From Bacteroidota bacterium (lineage in GTDB: Bacteria > Bacteroidota > Bacteroidia > Chitinophagales > Chitinophagaceae): 64,000 nucleotides of DNA. Positions within the stretch are counted from its first letter, which is position 1, and the number at the start of each line of letters is the position of its first letter. The stretch lies in assembly GCA_018267955.1 (NCBI GenBank), contig JAFDXL010000009.1, positions 1,256,774 through 1,320,773 on the forward strand, given 5' to 3'. The notes under the pieces were generated by a model. The model made no database searches. It saw nothing but the letters and a program-made list of their open reading frames with translations, and was not told where the DNA came from. Of this stretch, positions 8,642-17,742 are shown in pieces. Both the position numbers and the translations under genes were made by a program.

Positions 8642-8926
8642 TAAGCTTTCTGTAAATTTACAAAACACTAAAAATTTTAGCACTTTAAATACTTCCATTC
8701 GAAAATCCCATCTATAGCTGGTTTGACTTTAATCTACTGGTTACATAGAGTTGTGGTTATCTAAATATTCAATTACCTGTAAAGTTTGCATTAGAAAAAT
8801 AATCGACCATTTTAGTTTGATTATTCAGTCTGACAATGTGGTCTTCGCATAGATATTTGATGTTACAGTTTAATTTTGAGCAATGCGTATATTATTTTGA
8901 ACCAATATTCACACAAATAGTTCAGG

Positions 8927-9211
8927 TTAGAATTTCCCGCTGCGCATTATTTCTATCGAAAGTTCTAAAAGAAGATGGGATGAGATATCCTCAGATTGGT
9001 TTACGATTTCCCAGTTCCGCGTTTCTGATAGTTTCATATCCACCCATATCGAATGACCGGATGCCTGCAATATTACATGTGCCGCGGTATCGCCATTCTT
9101 GTACTCAAGCTTATAAAAATCACACAGGTATGATTTATTATCCGCAGATATTACCTTAAAAAAAATATAGCTTTTTTCAGGTTGCTCATTGCCTGGTTTA
9201 TCCATTGTCAT
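8927..9211 (-). CDS. Small hypothetical protein (94 aa)
   Basis: I do not recognise it. From the ATG at 9211 it encodes 94 residues rich in strand-forming segments (KSYIFFKVISADNKSYLCDFY, GDTAAHVILQASGHSIWVDMKL) with no signal peptide or membrane helix, so it is probably a small cytoplasmic beta-rich protein. A TTG at 9253 would add 14 residues, including an unlikely His/Lys-rich stretch. It stands alone, with gaps of more than 200 bases on both sides, which weakens the call somewhat. The composition is that of a real protein. Confidence 0.55.
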   Translation of the reverse strand: MTMDKPGNEQPEKSYIFFKVISADNKSYLCDFYKLEYKNGDTAAHVILQASGHSIWVDMKLSETRNWEIVNQSEDISSHLLLELSIEIMRSGKF

Positions 9212-9436
9212 CTTATGCTTATGAGTATGTGTGACACAACTTCTGTAAGGCAAACTCTTATAAAGAACCCCATAATATTACGGGCTCATTGGCAAATGAA
9301 TACTTCATGCGTATGCTTATAAAAGTAATGACTTGATGTAAAATAGTAAATCTTCAAAAAAGAAGCAATTCCCCTGGTAGAAAAAGAACAGCGGTCAGGG
9401 TAATACAGGTTGCGTAAACGGCAACATGCTTGTATG

Positions 9437-12400
9437 TCATCTCAAACTCAAAGTAAAATACCACATAGGCTTCTTATTAAACGTTCCCGGCCAGGCGACA
9501 TCTAACCTTAATGGATAACCCGCAAGGCTTGACCGCAATGATGCACCATAAGACCAAAGCCAATTATTATTGTTGGGATTAGTGGATTTGTCTGCCCAGG
9601 TTTCCCCGGCTTTACCAATATCTGCAAATAGACCAGGTTGTAATTGATTTATAAATGACAGTGATGTCTCGATGGGTATTAATGTCTGGAACAGAGGAAA
9701 ATAAACATCGTTGTTCCAAACTCCGTAATAGTTCCCGTAAACATCATTTTGCAGGTATCCTCTGAATGGAGTTATTAATGTTTGGAATGCATAGGGAGCA
9801 TTTTGTGCTGCGTGCGCATTGCTGTCCACTTTTACGGTGACATTATTGTCCAGCCCTGCCAGGTTGTACTGTATATGGCTGCGACCAAAGCTTCTGCCTA
9901 CCTGCAGTTGCGTAACCCAGGTAATGTACTTATAGACCGGAAGGTCGTATCTCAGTTGCATGGTACTTCCTAACATTGGCCCTGCTGATTCATCTAATGG
10001 CTGGAAAACATCCAGCAGAAGTTTGACTTTATAACCTTTATGCAAATGAGGGAGCGTAGTTTGCAATTTGTTATAGTTCATGGACAGTGTTGTGATCGAC
10101 CAAAGGCTATGAAGGTCCTCAAACTTCAGGCTGTATCTATCAGTAGCGAGGAAGACCGTCCGATCATATCTTATGGCTTCTGTGACATCTGCCGACAGGT
10201 AATAGGTTATCGGATGATGCAGGCTTAACTCTCCGTAATGAGTTTTTACTTTGGCTACATTAGGATAAGGTTTTCCGGATTCGTCCGTCCAGTTCCTCAA
10301 TGGATCAGGATTCAGGCTTTCTACATTTCGATAATACGCTATACTCCAGTCTGTTTTTCCCGCAGTATTTTCATATCGCATGAAAAACATACTGCCTTCT
10401 GTTGCCGCCGGTAACCGAAAAGCAATATTCACATGGTGATCTTCTAACAGGTCGGTAAATCCACCTTGCACCATACCTCCCAATTCAGGGAACTTAAATT
10501 GTCCCTGGTAGTTCTTATAGGGCTGGTACCGGTTGATGAAATAATCGTTATTGACTTTAGCGGTGAAATAAGCACAGTGCAATTGCAGGATATACGGTTT
10601 TACTTTCTTCGGATCGTAGGATAGTGACCTGGCAATACTGTCATTTCGCTTTGCCGATCTTTCCTGCGCGTCTTTAGGTGTTAATAGCTCGTCTATAAAG
10701 GTGGCAGGCTGATCCCTGGCTGCCTGCAAAAGGCTATCTTCTTTTGCCTTTCTCTCTGCATCCTTTCGATAATCTTCCAACCAGGGGCTAGTTGTATCTT
10801 TGTTTCTATTGGTTTCTATCCATTGGTTAAGTGGTTGCCTGGTTATGCTGATACTATCTGGGTCATTGCTCCAGGTGAATATTTCTGAGCTTGATTCATG
10901 GAATTGTATTGGCTGATAATTACCGAGCGTTTGATAACCCGTTTGATTTTTATTCACGATGGCAAAACGCTCTGTGCCATAGAATGTATGTGTTGCAAGC
11001 AAGCTGTTGGGATCAAGTTCTGTCAATTTATCCCATTTACCATATGGGATACTGTCTATGTACAGGGGGCTTATTTCTTTTCCCTTTAATTGATAAATGC
11101 CTTGCTTCCATTTGCTGGTATCTCTAAAGCTTATGCTTCTTTTTTGATCTGCTGTAGGTTCTTCAGGCTTTCGGTTGGATATGAAGAATATTTCATCTGG
11201 ACTACTCATTTGTGCAGGGTAACTATCGTCGTAACGATCATTTGTATGGACGGTATAGGTTTCTCTATCCAGGTTATAGCTTACGATATCGGATTGCCCT
11301 TTCCTATAAGCGGATAGTAGATAATCTTCTGTTCCTTGCTGGTATATGCTCCCCACTCCATCTGCGTTCTTAATGGCATTTTGCTGCATCAGGCCGCCGG
11401 CGTAGATAAAGCTTAATAAGCTGATCTTTCCTTTCACAGGCTTTACAATACTTAATTCATTACCATCTTTGTTCCATTGCAGTATTGGGTAAGGGTCTTC
11501 GCTATAATCATTGATCCAGGGCGGTAGTTTATAACTGGTAAGCTTATCTGTTTTGCCTGAAAGTACATGATAGAGGTAAACAATCCTAGCCTTGTTGCTG
11601 TAAACTGTATATGCTATCTCACTGCCGGTAGCATTTACTTGTACATCCCTTATTATGCCTTTTTTATGTGGTATGGTTGTGGTGTTTATTTTAGGATCTA
11701 TAGACCTGGAAATTGTACTTCCGTTATTTTCAATGAACCTGTTTGCATAAAATCTATGGCACTGTACCATCACCGTGTCTAGCGAATGCTTGGTGATCAA
11801 CCTTATTGCTCTTGTTAACGTCCTTCTTTTTTTCAACTGAGAATACAGCTGCATGGCTGCAAGCGGATAGTATTGTTGTGTAAGGAAATAGCAGAATGCC
11901 TGTCCGCTAAGTTTGGGTTGATGCGCTATGCTTTGTTCCCAGTTTTGAAAACGTTGGTGTTGCCATGATCGTCTCAGTTCATCTTCTGCGCCGATTGGCC
12001 ATTGCTCAGCAAAAAAAAGGATGGCGCCTTCTTTATACCAATGTGGGATGTCTTCGTTACTAGCCTGCCCCTGGGCTTGTGCTGCCAGGCCTTCTTTCAG
12101 TTGTGATTCCCATATTTCTCTTGCGATGCCTTCATATAATTGCTTTCGTAGCACTGTATAGTTGCCATGATAGAAGAGTACAAGTCGGGTGCCTTTTACT
12201 ATGAATGTGGGCAGTGTATGGCCTTCCGTTTCATACAAACCAATGTTGGATTCATAGAGTTGGTCAACAGATGGATAGATCACAATATTGGGTATTCGCA
12301 ACAGGTTTGTTCCCATATTATGCTTCACCCGCTTTATAGTCTCAGGCAGTTGTTCGGCAACATAAGCACATAGGCTGTCATTACCTTGTGGAAAGTAGAT

Positions 12401-12544
12401 ATGAAACGCAGGGGTATGGGAGGCTTTCCATTGATACTTGTGATATTGGAACCTGTTATAGTTGCGTTCCTGTTGGGCAAGCACACACGGATGCGAAGCA
12501 AAAAGCAACCAAAAAGAAAGTAATGCTATAAGACAACAACGCAT
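9437..12544 (-). CDS. Large TolB-like/outer membrane barrel protein with a vestigial peptidase-MA-like N-domain
   Basis: The 1035-residue secreted protein has a signal peptide ending near AQQER. Next is a domain (about 40-260) resembling peptidase-MA/gluzincin regions of Bacteroidota TolB-like proteins, but the expected HExxH is absent (the region reads LYEGIAREIWESQ). A WD40/PD40-type propeller follows (about 290-560, with repeats such as ISNRKPEE). The C-terminal 350 residues or so form alternating beta-strands ending in WYFTLSLR, a typical outer membrane barrel C-terminus. The likely location is the outer membrane with the propeller in the periplasm. Function is unknown; related proteins are annotated only as TolB-like. 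Confidence 0.78.
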   Translation of the reverse strand: MRCCLIALLSFWLLFASHPCVLAQQERNYNRFQYHKYQWKASHTPAFHIYFPQGNDSLCAYVAEQLPETIKRVKHNMGTNLLRIPNIVIYPSVDQLYESNIGLYETEGHTLPTFIVKGTRLVLFYHGNYTVLRKQLYEGIAREIWESQLKEGLAAQAQGQASNEDIPHWYKEGAILFFAEQWPIGAEDELRRSWQHQRFQNWEQSIAHQPKLSGQAFCYFLTQQYYPLAAMQLYSQLKKRRTLTRAIRLITKHSLDTVMVQCHRFYANRFIENNGSTISRSIDPKINTTTIPHKKGIIRDVQVNATGSEIAYTVYSNKARIVYLYHVLSGKTDKLTSYKLPPWINDYSEDPYPILQWNKDGNELSIVKPVKGKISLLSFIYAGGLMQQNAIKNADGVGSIYQQGTEDYLLSAYRKGQSDIVSYNLDRETYTVHTNDRYDDSYPAQMSSPDEIFFISNRKPEEPTADQKRSISFRDTSKWKQGIYQLKGKEISPLYIDSIPYGKWDKLTELDPNSLLATHTFYGTERFAIVNKNQTGYQTLGNYQPIQFHESSSEIFTWSNDPDSISITRQPLNQWIETNRNKDTTSPWLEDYRKDAERKAKEDSLLQAARDQPATFIDELLTPKDAQERSAKRNDSIARSLSYDPKKVKPYILQLHCAYFTAKVNNDYFINRYQPYKNYQGQFKFPELGGMVQGGFTDLLEDHHVNIAFRLPAATEGSMFFMRYENTAGKTDWSIAYYRNVESLNPDPLRNWTDESGKPYPNVAKVKTHYGELSLHHPITYYLSADVTEAIRYDRTVFLATDRYSLKFEDLHSLWSITTLSMNYNKLQTTLPHLHKGYKVKLLLDVFQPLDESAGPMLGSTMQLRYDLPVYKYITWVTQLQVGRSFGRSHIQYNLAGLDNNVTVKVDSNAHAAQNAPYAFQTLITPFRGYLQNDVYGNYYGVWNNDVYFPLFQTLIPIETSLSFINQLQPGLFADIGKAGETWADKSTNPNNNNWLWSYGASLRSSLAGYPLRLDVAWPGTFNKKPMWYFTLSLR

Positions 12545-12675
12545 GATGTTTTACGGGAAAGGAATTGTGATAGTAAGATACTGTAAATACCGGTTATTTG
12601 AAAGCGCATTTATGCTTATTCGAAACAAGAAATAACTAACAAATTACCGCTCACCAGCCTCATGTAAATAGAAAA

Positions 12676-12697
12676 GCGCCTATAAAAATACAGGCGC
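12676..12697 (-). terminator. Hairpin with terminator character, leftward, without an intact gene in front
   Basis: GCGCCT (12676-12681) pairs with AGGCGC (12692-12697) around an AT-rich loop. Read leftward, it is followed by TTTTC. No intact leftward gene lies immediately to the right, so it may end a small RNA or a decayed transcript. Confidence 0.4.
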
Positions 12698-12820
12698 CCA
12701 AAACATACAGTTTAATGTATATGCGTTATACTCCTTTTCAAGATACAAAATATATTATAAAAGCCGTACCAGGAATGGAACAGCTTGTTGAACTTACTCT
12801 ATTTATCGCAGGATTAAAAA

Positions 12821-12846
12821 ATAAGCCGGCACGAATACCGGCTTAT
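12821..12846 (-). terminator. Strong intrinsic terminator-like hairpin, leftward
   Basis: A perfect 9-bp stem, ATAAGCCGG (12821-12829) with CCGGCTTAT (12838-12846), is followed leftward by a run of five T. Directly before it on the reverse strand, a short frame reads TRGIYIKGKYTLRVQVA and then stop, possibly the last residues of a deleted gene. Confidence 0.6.
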
Positions 12847-13176
12847 CTTATGCCACTTGTACCCTTAGCGTATATTTACCCTTGATGTATATACCTCTGG
12901 TTTAAATTTAAATTAAGTTTTCCTATTATATAAATATGATATTTATCCAAGTAAAAAGAGATGATTATCAAATTCCTTCTAGTGTCATGCGCAACGCTCT
13001 GTAAAAGGACAAGCACCACAAAAATGAGCTATAGGTTCAACCTGCGTTAATGATAAGTAAGGGTGTTAATGATAAAAGATTGTATTGGCTTTCTCTGGTT
13101 AATAATCGTGAATTGATCATTAGTAAAACAGCCTTATTTGTTGTATATTTTCAGTTCGTTGATCTGTTTCTTTAAG

Positions 13177-14055
13177 ATGTCCTGTCTGTTTAAAAAATGT
13201 TCGCCATTTTTATTATTTGGTTGCATGTTATCAATGCAAAGCCTGGCGCAACAGGACATCTGGAAAAACGAAATTGCACGCACTAGAAAGCAAACAACAT
13301 CCAGGCAAAAAACATCCCGATTTCAACAGCTTCATGATCACATAAAGAATTGGGGGTTATCTTATGATTATGACAAGGAATTATTAATAGGCGGTAGACT
13401 CAATAGCAATGGATGGAGTGCGGGCATTTATTATTTTACTCGCCATAGTGCCGGCAGTTACAATTTATGGCAACTGCATTTTTCAGAGATTAAGCAGGAA
13501 AAGCAGATCAAACAGCAGCCGGGGAAGAACAGCCATCCTGAATTAGGGCTCGCTACCCCTTATGTATTCGGCAAGATCAATAATCTCTACACTTTACAAT
13601 TAGGCTTCGGACAGGAGCAGTTCCTGTTACCAGGTGTAATAGAAGATAACTTATCTGTCAGCTTTAGATATAATGCAGGGTTTAGTTTGGCGATGTTAAA
13701 GCCTTACTATCTGCAGCTTGTTAAGACCGATTATACGCAGTCTGAGCCTGTATCTCACATAGAGGATGTAAAGTATTCAGACAGCAATGCAGACGATTTT
13801 TTGAACAATGCAGACATACACGGTGCATCTAAATGGAGTATGGGCTTGAATGAAACTCAGCTCGTGCCTGGGGCTTATGTGGAAGCTGCTTTTGTAATAA
13901 CACCTAAAGCGCAGAAATGGCTTGTAGAAACAATTACCTTAGGTGTTAATGCTTCTGCTTATATAAAATCCCTTCCCGTTATGGCGGAACTGCCTGCCAG
14001 GCCGTATCAGGTTAGTTTATTTGCAGGATTAGCAATTGGCAAAAGATGGAAATGA
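13177..14055 (+). CDS. Hypothetical outer membrane beta-barrel protein
   Basis: From the ATG at 13177 the product is 292 residues with a signal peptide (LFKKCSPFLLFGCMLSMQ, cleavage near SLAQQ). It continues with a charged region rich in Arg, Lys, Thr and Gln, then alternating amphipathic strands up to the end (QVSLFAGLAIGKRWK), as in small Bacteroidota outer membrane barrels. I do not recognise a named family. The ATG was preferred over the upstream TTG because it places the signal peptide normally. It overlaps the next gene by an ATGA junction, so the two are probably co-translated and act together. Confidence 0.68.
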   Translation: MSCLFKKCSPFLLFGCMLSMQSLAQQDIWKNEIARTRKQTTSRQKTSRFQQLHDHIKNWGLSYDYDKELLIGGRLNSNGWSAGIYYFTRHSAGSYNLWQLHFSEIKQEKQIKQQPGKNSHPELGLATPYVFGKINNLYTLQLGFGQEQFLLPGVIEDNLSVSFRYNAGFSLAMLKPYYLQLVKTDYTQSEPVSHIEDVKYSDSNADDFLNNADIHGASKWSMGLNETQLVPGAYVEAAFVITPKAQKWLVETITLGVNASAYIKSLPVMAELPARPYQVSLFAGLAIGKRWK

Positions 14056-15140
14056 TGAGAAAGGTTGGTTTGATTTGTACAACAATTCTATTGATGGCCT
14101 TAAAGGCATTAGCGGTTGACGATGCAAAAACAGATCGCATCCTTATCATATTGGATGTTTCATCTTTCATGCAATACCAATGGAAGGACAGCCTTACAAA
14201 GTATCAGTCTGCAACAAAATTTATCCTGCAATTAATGGACAGCGTATATGCCCGGAACAATACTGTTGAATTTGGCTTAAGGGCATACGGAGAGCGATCC
14301 TTTGATTTTTCAAATGATTGTTATGCGTCTAAACAAGAAGTTATGTTTAGCGGTAATAACTATACGCAAATGAGCTTAAGGTTGGCGAGCCTAGCAAGTG
14401 GCAACACCGCTCCATTAAGATTTGCGATCAGTGAAGCTTTGAAGTACGAACTACCCCAAGGGCAATACAATTACCATTTGGTGATTCTAACAAGTGGTAC
14501 GCTTACATGCGATTCTAGTTTATGTGATCTTACACCTCTGTTTAAAACAAGTGAAGCTACCTCTATCTGTCTGTTGAATTTTTCAAACGAGAAGTCAAGT
14601 ATTCTGGATTGTATCGGAGCACCTCAGCAGCTTCCTCAGAATTCACAGTATGGAAAATTTATTAATGACATGCTTAATGGATGTTGCCCTATAAACCAAC
14701 AAATGAAAACAAGTAATTTGCAAACAAGTATTACACCACATAACAAAGAAGATCATACATTTCCTAGAATATTAAAGAAGCAAGGTGAATCCGGGCTAAC
14801 ACAGGTTAAATCAAAAACAACCTTAACAGTCCAAAAAATGCCTGATCCATTACCAGTGATCCAATTACCGGCACAACCGGCTGACAATGGATTCGGCTAT
14901 CTTAAAATCAAAGAGCTATCAGATATTGTAAGGATAAAGCTATACTATTTTGAAAACGGCCAGTTTATCCTGTTAGATAGAATAGCTGTAGACAATCTTT
15001 ACAAAGAACAATCCGTAAAACTGCAAGCCGGCAAATACAAGATCCGCTATGACGTCAAGCTTACGGCACCCTTGACAAGAGAAAAGAATGAAACTTTTAC
15101 CATAGTAAAAGGCATGATAACGGATATCAGGTTAAATTAA
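14052..15140 (+). CDS. Secreted von Willebrand factor A-like protein
   Basis: About 362 residues: signal peptide (KVGLICTTILLMALKALAV), then a vWA-like domain (about 30-200) starting RILIILDVSSFMQ and continuing with VEFGLRAYG and HLVILTSGTLTCD. The metal-binding MIDAS motif, normally DxSxS, reads D-V-S-S-F here, so its last serine is missing and metal binding may be impaired. The C-terminal 90 residues form a small beta-rich domain (GYLKIKELSDIVRIKLYYF) that could bind a surface partner. It overlaps the preceding barrel gene (ATGA), which suggests an envelope complex of barrel plus vWA protein. Function is unknown. Confidence 0.72.
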   Translation: MMRKVGLICTTILLMALKALAVDDAKTDRILIILDVSSFMQYQWKDSLTKYQSATKFILQLMDSVYARNNTVEFGLRAYGERSFDFSNDCYASKQEVMFSGNNYTQMSLRLASLASGNTAPLRFAISEALKYELPQGQYNYHLVILTSGTLTCDSSLCDLTPLFKTSEATSICLLNFSNEKSSILDCIGAPQQLPQNSQYGKFINDMLNGCCPINQQMKTSNLQTSITPHNKEDHTFPRILKKQGESGLTQVKSKTTLTVQKMPDPLPVIQLPAQPADNGFGYLKIKELSDIVRIKLYYFENGQFILLDRIAVDNLYKEQSVKLQAGKYKIRYDVKLTAPLTREKNETFTIVKGMITDIRLN

Positions 15141-15201
15141 TATCGGATTCGTTGTCCATTGACTTTATAACACCCAATTAGTATTTTGGTAAAAACTACT
15201 T

Positions 15202-16428
15202 ATGAAAGCTCTTTTACCACTCATCGTTTTGCTATTTGCAGGTGACTTACTCTATGCCCAAAACTGGCAATCTGTTTATGAAAGTAATACAGACTATTAC
15301 GGCTTGGCATCTACCACAAACGGCGATGTTTTTGCATACAAACCAGATACCCTTTTGAGATCATCCAGTAATGGAGATTCCGCTACCTGGATATTTTTCC
15401 CAACACCGGATCTGACGGAAGGATACCTATACGCATTTAATAATACAATATTCATATTGGGACAGCCTTTAGGGTTATTACGCTCAGATGACTTCGGCGC
15501 TAGTTGGCAATCCTGCAATAAGGGCTTAGGCGTGGATAGTAGTCAACCTTTTAGGCTTTCCTATTTAGGAGATAGCAATTACATTCTTGTAACCAAAAAT
15601 CGCGGTAATTATTACAGTATCAACAATGCCCATACATGGCAGAAATCAATAGGCATAAGCGGTTCTGCATACTGTTCTGCAAGAGCAGGAAAAAATACGA
15701 TTGCGGCATCTTATAATGCAATTAACCTTTCAACAAACGATGGCGCTACTTTTAAAAAACTGAGTCCATACAGTGAAAACAATGCCCTGAGTCAAATGTA
15801 TTCTCTTAATGACTCCTCAGTTGTATTATATAGTCCAATCCCTTTAGGAGGTGTGTATTTCATTACTGATACTACGTTACGAAGGAGTGCTGCTATGAAT
15901 GGCATAGACTCCGGAAAAAGCTATGGACAATTTGCCAGATCTCCTGTTCAAAATATTTATTACATGGCTACTGGAGGTGCGTTTGGCCTTGGCGGAAATC
16001 TATATTACTCAACCGATGATGGCGATAACTGGACAAAATGTGACACAGGCTTGCCCGTACTACCAGTTATTCCAATTTATAGACCTAACACGATCTTGGT
16101 CACTGCAAATAACTATGTATACGTTTCATTGAACAATGGCAATATATATCGAAGCAATATTCACACAACCGGAATTAAGAATATTAAGAAATATGGAGCG
16201 GTATCAGTTTATCCCAATCCTGCCAATGAATATATTGATATAGTGACACCCAATGATCAAAAGAATGTAAGTATCGCAATATTAGACATGACAGGATCCA
16301 TTGTAATTAAACAAATCGCTCAGACATCTACATCACGTATCAATATATCATCCATACCTACGGGATGCTACATTGTGCATGTTAGCAATTCTGAAGGTTC
16401 AGCCACTACCCGTTTTATCAAATACTAA
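15202..16428 (+). CDS. T9SS type A sorting domain protein with BNR/sialidase-like repeats
   Basis: The 408-residue secreted protein has a signal peptide (LLPLIVLLFAGDLLYAQ). Its body of repeated strand-turn units contains Asp-box-like motifs (SDDFGASWQSC, INNAHTWQKS, STDDGDNWTKC), as in BNR/VPS10/photosystem-stability-factor-like propellers. The C-terminus carries a type IX secretion signal: VSVYPNPANEYIDI, SIAILDMTGSIV, then RINISSIPTGCYIVHV and a basic end. The protein is therefore exported across the outer membrane and anchored or released by the Por machinery. The propeller could bind glycans or proteins. There are no catalytic residues I can assign. Confidence 0.88.
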   Translation: MKALLPLIVLLFAGDLLYAQNWQSVYESNTDYYGLASTTNGDVFAYKPDTLLRSSSNGDSATWIFFPTPDLTEGYLYAFNNTIFILGQPLGLLRSDDFGASWQSCNKGLGVDSSQPFRLSYLGDSNYILVTKNRGNYYSINNAHTWQKSIGISGSAYCSARAGKNTIAASYNAINLSTNDGATFKKLSPYSENNALSQMYSLNDSSVVLYSPIPLGGVYFITDTTLRRSAAMNGIDSGKSYGQFARSPVQNIYYMATGGAFGLGGNLYYSTDDGDNWTKCDTGLPVLPVIPIYRPNTILVTANNYVYVSLNNGNIYRSNIHTTGIKNIKKYGAVSVYPNPANEYIDIVTPNDQKNVSIAILDMTGSIVIKQIAQTSTSRINISSIPTGCYIVHVSNSEGSATTRFIKY

Positions 16429-16437
16429 TATTATTAC

Positions 16438-16973
16438 TCATTTTATTACACCACGTTTTATAGCTTCCTGCCGAAACCATGGATCAAGTTTAGCTCTATT
16501 TTGCTTTATATACTTAATGACTTCAGGCTGAAGTGGTTTCACTTCTCTTGACGGACAATTTTTAACATTAGGACACGTGGATATCGAATATCTAATATGA
16601 CTTTTAATTGAAAAAAGTACTATGTCATTTGATTTGCCGCAATAAACTGCGCCCCAATATTGGGGGAAACCGGCGACATCTCTCCAATCAAGCTTTTTAC
16701 CATTAAACTTAAAAAGCATATTAATTTCTACAGTATCTCCCCTCAAATTAACTTGGTCAAGTTCTAATGGTAGGCATCCAAATGTCGTATACTGATCAAC
16801 CAAAGATTTTCCTTTAAAAAACTTGACTCCCTATCACACATCAAACAATATAAATACCACTCTGCTTTATCGTATTTTTTTGTAAGGCCATATTCTACCA
16901 TTTCAGCAGGATACTCTCGCGCTAAACAACTAAACGGAAGTAGTAATAACAAACCAATTATTAATTTACTCAT
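16438..16973 (-). pseudogene. Frameshifted small secreted protein gene (immunity-like, about 175 codons)
   Basis: Two frames join into one protein. The first starts at 16973 with a signal peptide (SKLIIGLLLLLPFSCLA) and continues to LYCLMCDRESS. The second resumes with FFKGKSLVDQYTTFGCLPL and runs to QEAIKRGVIK at 16438. The switch falls at a run of six A (plus strand 16816-16821), a typical slippage site. Each half alone is incomplete: the first ends 18 codons after the tract, and the second has no good start and no signal peptide. Many cysteines suggest an exported, disulfide-bonded product. A near-identical C-terminal end is repeated at 16970-17030. Sequencing error or programmed slippage are alternatives to a true pseudogene. 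Confidence 0.68.
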
Positions 16974-17030
16974 TTTATTACACCACGTTTTATTGCTTCT
17001 TGTCTGAACAACGGATCAAGCTTGTAGATC
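16970..17030 (-). pseudogene. Relic of a paralogue: duplicated C-terminal tail of the frameshifted gene
   Basis: A 19-codon frame from an ATG at 17030 reads YKLDPLFRQEAIKRGVIK and stops at 16970. The last 16 residues match the end of the neighbouring frameshifted gene (LDPWFRQEAIKRGVIK) except for one position, and the DNA is similar too (16438-16491 against 16970-17024). Its stop overlaps the start of that gene. This is the remnant of a tandem duplicate whose body has been lost. Confidence 0.72.
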
Positions 17031-17032
17031 AT

Positions 17033-17317
17033 TTATTTTTTCGCATACATATCTTCTATCTCTTTATTGTCTTTAAGACGCTTATAAAAATAATCGCATG
17101 CAACAGCTTCTTCAGTAAAAGTTTTTAGGACTCTTTTTTCCCCACGTTCTTTAAAATATATTTCATATTCCAAAGAATACGTTCCTTTTTTTACAACCAA
17201 TGCTAATTTATCTTCATCATTCAAAGACCCGTATAATCCATGTAAATAATATCTATCGTCCAGTATCCCTAAATCTTTCAATTTATAATACAATTCTGTT
17301 ATCGTCATAAATTGCAT
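17033..17317 (-). CDS. Small hypothetical protein, candidate RHS-toxin immunity protein
   Basis: The 94-residue cytoplasmic protein has no signal peptide. It shows an alpha/beta pattern: helix TITELYYKLKDLGI, strands KLALVVKKGTYSLEYEIYF, and helix TEEAVACDYFYKRLKDNKEIEDM. I cannot assign a family. It sits 4 bases after the 136-residue gene that follows the RHS toxin gene, in the position typical of immunity genes in polymorphic-toxin loci. It may be a second immunity gene or an orphan left from an earlier toxin tail. An internal ATG three codons in is an equally possible start. Confidence 0.7.
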   Translation of the reverse strand: MQFMTITELYYKLKDLGILDDRYYLHGLYGSLNDEDKLALVVKKGTYSLEYEIYFKERGEKRVLKTFTEEAVACDYFYKRLKDNKEIEDMYAKK

Positions 17318-17321
17318 ACCC

Positions 17322-17732
17322 TTAAATGAGAGGGTTTTGATTTTTTAATAACACGACGATTTTATTTAAGGTCTTTCTGTAATTCTCTTTATTAAGAAGA
17401 TTCTCAATTAATCTATAATCTTCTTTCAAAAAGCTATTATATTCATTTATTCTATCACGATTTTTTTGATTCACCGACTTCTGTGGACCATGTATTAATT
17501 CTCGTAAAATGGATAAGCTGTATCTATCAGAAGGTGCGTACTTACTTGCAATATCGACAGTTAAGAATCCACGATCATTAATGTACATAACTAAAAACGC
17601 TCCTGATAATAGAACATAAAAATCACCAAAGAACTCAGGTGTATATCGTTCATCTATTTTCTTGAATCCAAAATCATCTATCAAAAATTGATATAGTTGA
17701 TCTCTATTTTCAAATTTCAAAATATCTTCCAT
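17322..17732 (-). CDS. Candidate immunity protein for the RHS toxin
   Basis: The 136-residue acidic, mostly helical cytoplasmic protein begins 10 bases after the stop of the RHS toxin gene. It starts with LKFENRDQLYQFLIDDFGFKK and contains a central beta segment (FYVLLSGAFLVMYINDRGFLTVDIAS). I do not recognise the family. By position, first gene after the toxin tail, it is the best candidate for the cognate antitoxin that protects the producer (inference from the usual layout of polymorphic toxin loci). Confidence 0.72.
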   Translation of the reverse strand: MEDILKFENRDQLYQFLIDDFGFKKIDERYTPEFFGDFYVLLSGAFLVMYINDRGFLTVDIASKYAPSDRYSLSILRELIHGPQKSVNQKNRDRINEYNSFLKEDYRLIENLLNKENYRKTLNKIVVLLKNQNPLI

Positions 17733-17742
17733 ATTGTTGAAT

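Larger units (their letters stand above)
12545..13176. other. Intergenic region between divergent envelope genes, no intact CDS
   Basis: About 630 bases separate the leftward TolB-like gene and the rightward barrel gene. Apart from the two leftward hairpins listed separately and a possible 17-codon gene tail at about 12850-12900, I see no coding frame. The stretch from 12900 to 12960 is very AT-rich and probably carries promoters. Confidence 0.5.

Noticed and set aside
16816..16821. A6 run considered as programmed frameshift signal
   Set aside because: No downstream pseudoknot or Shine-Dalgarno-like element is visible; decay or sequencing error is simpler. Kept only as a possibility in the finding.
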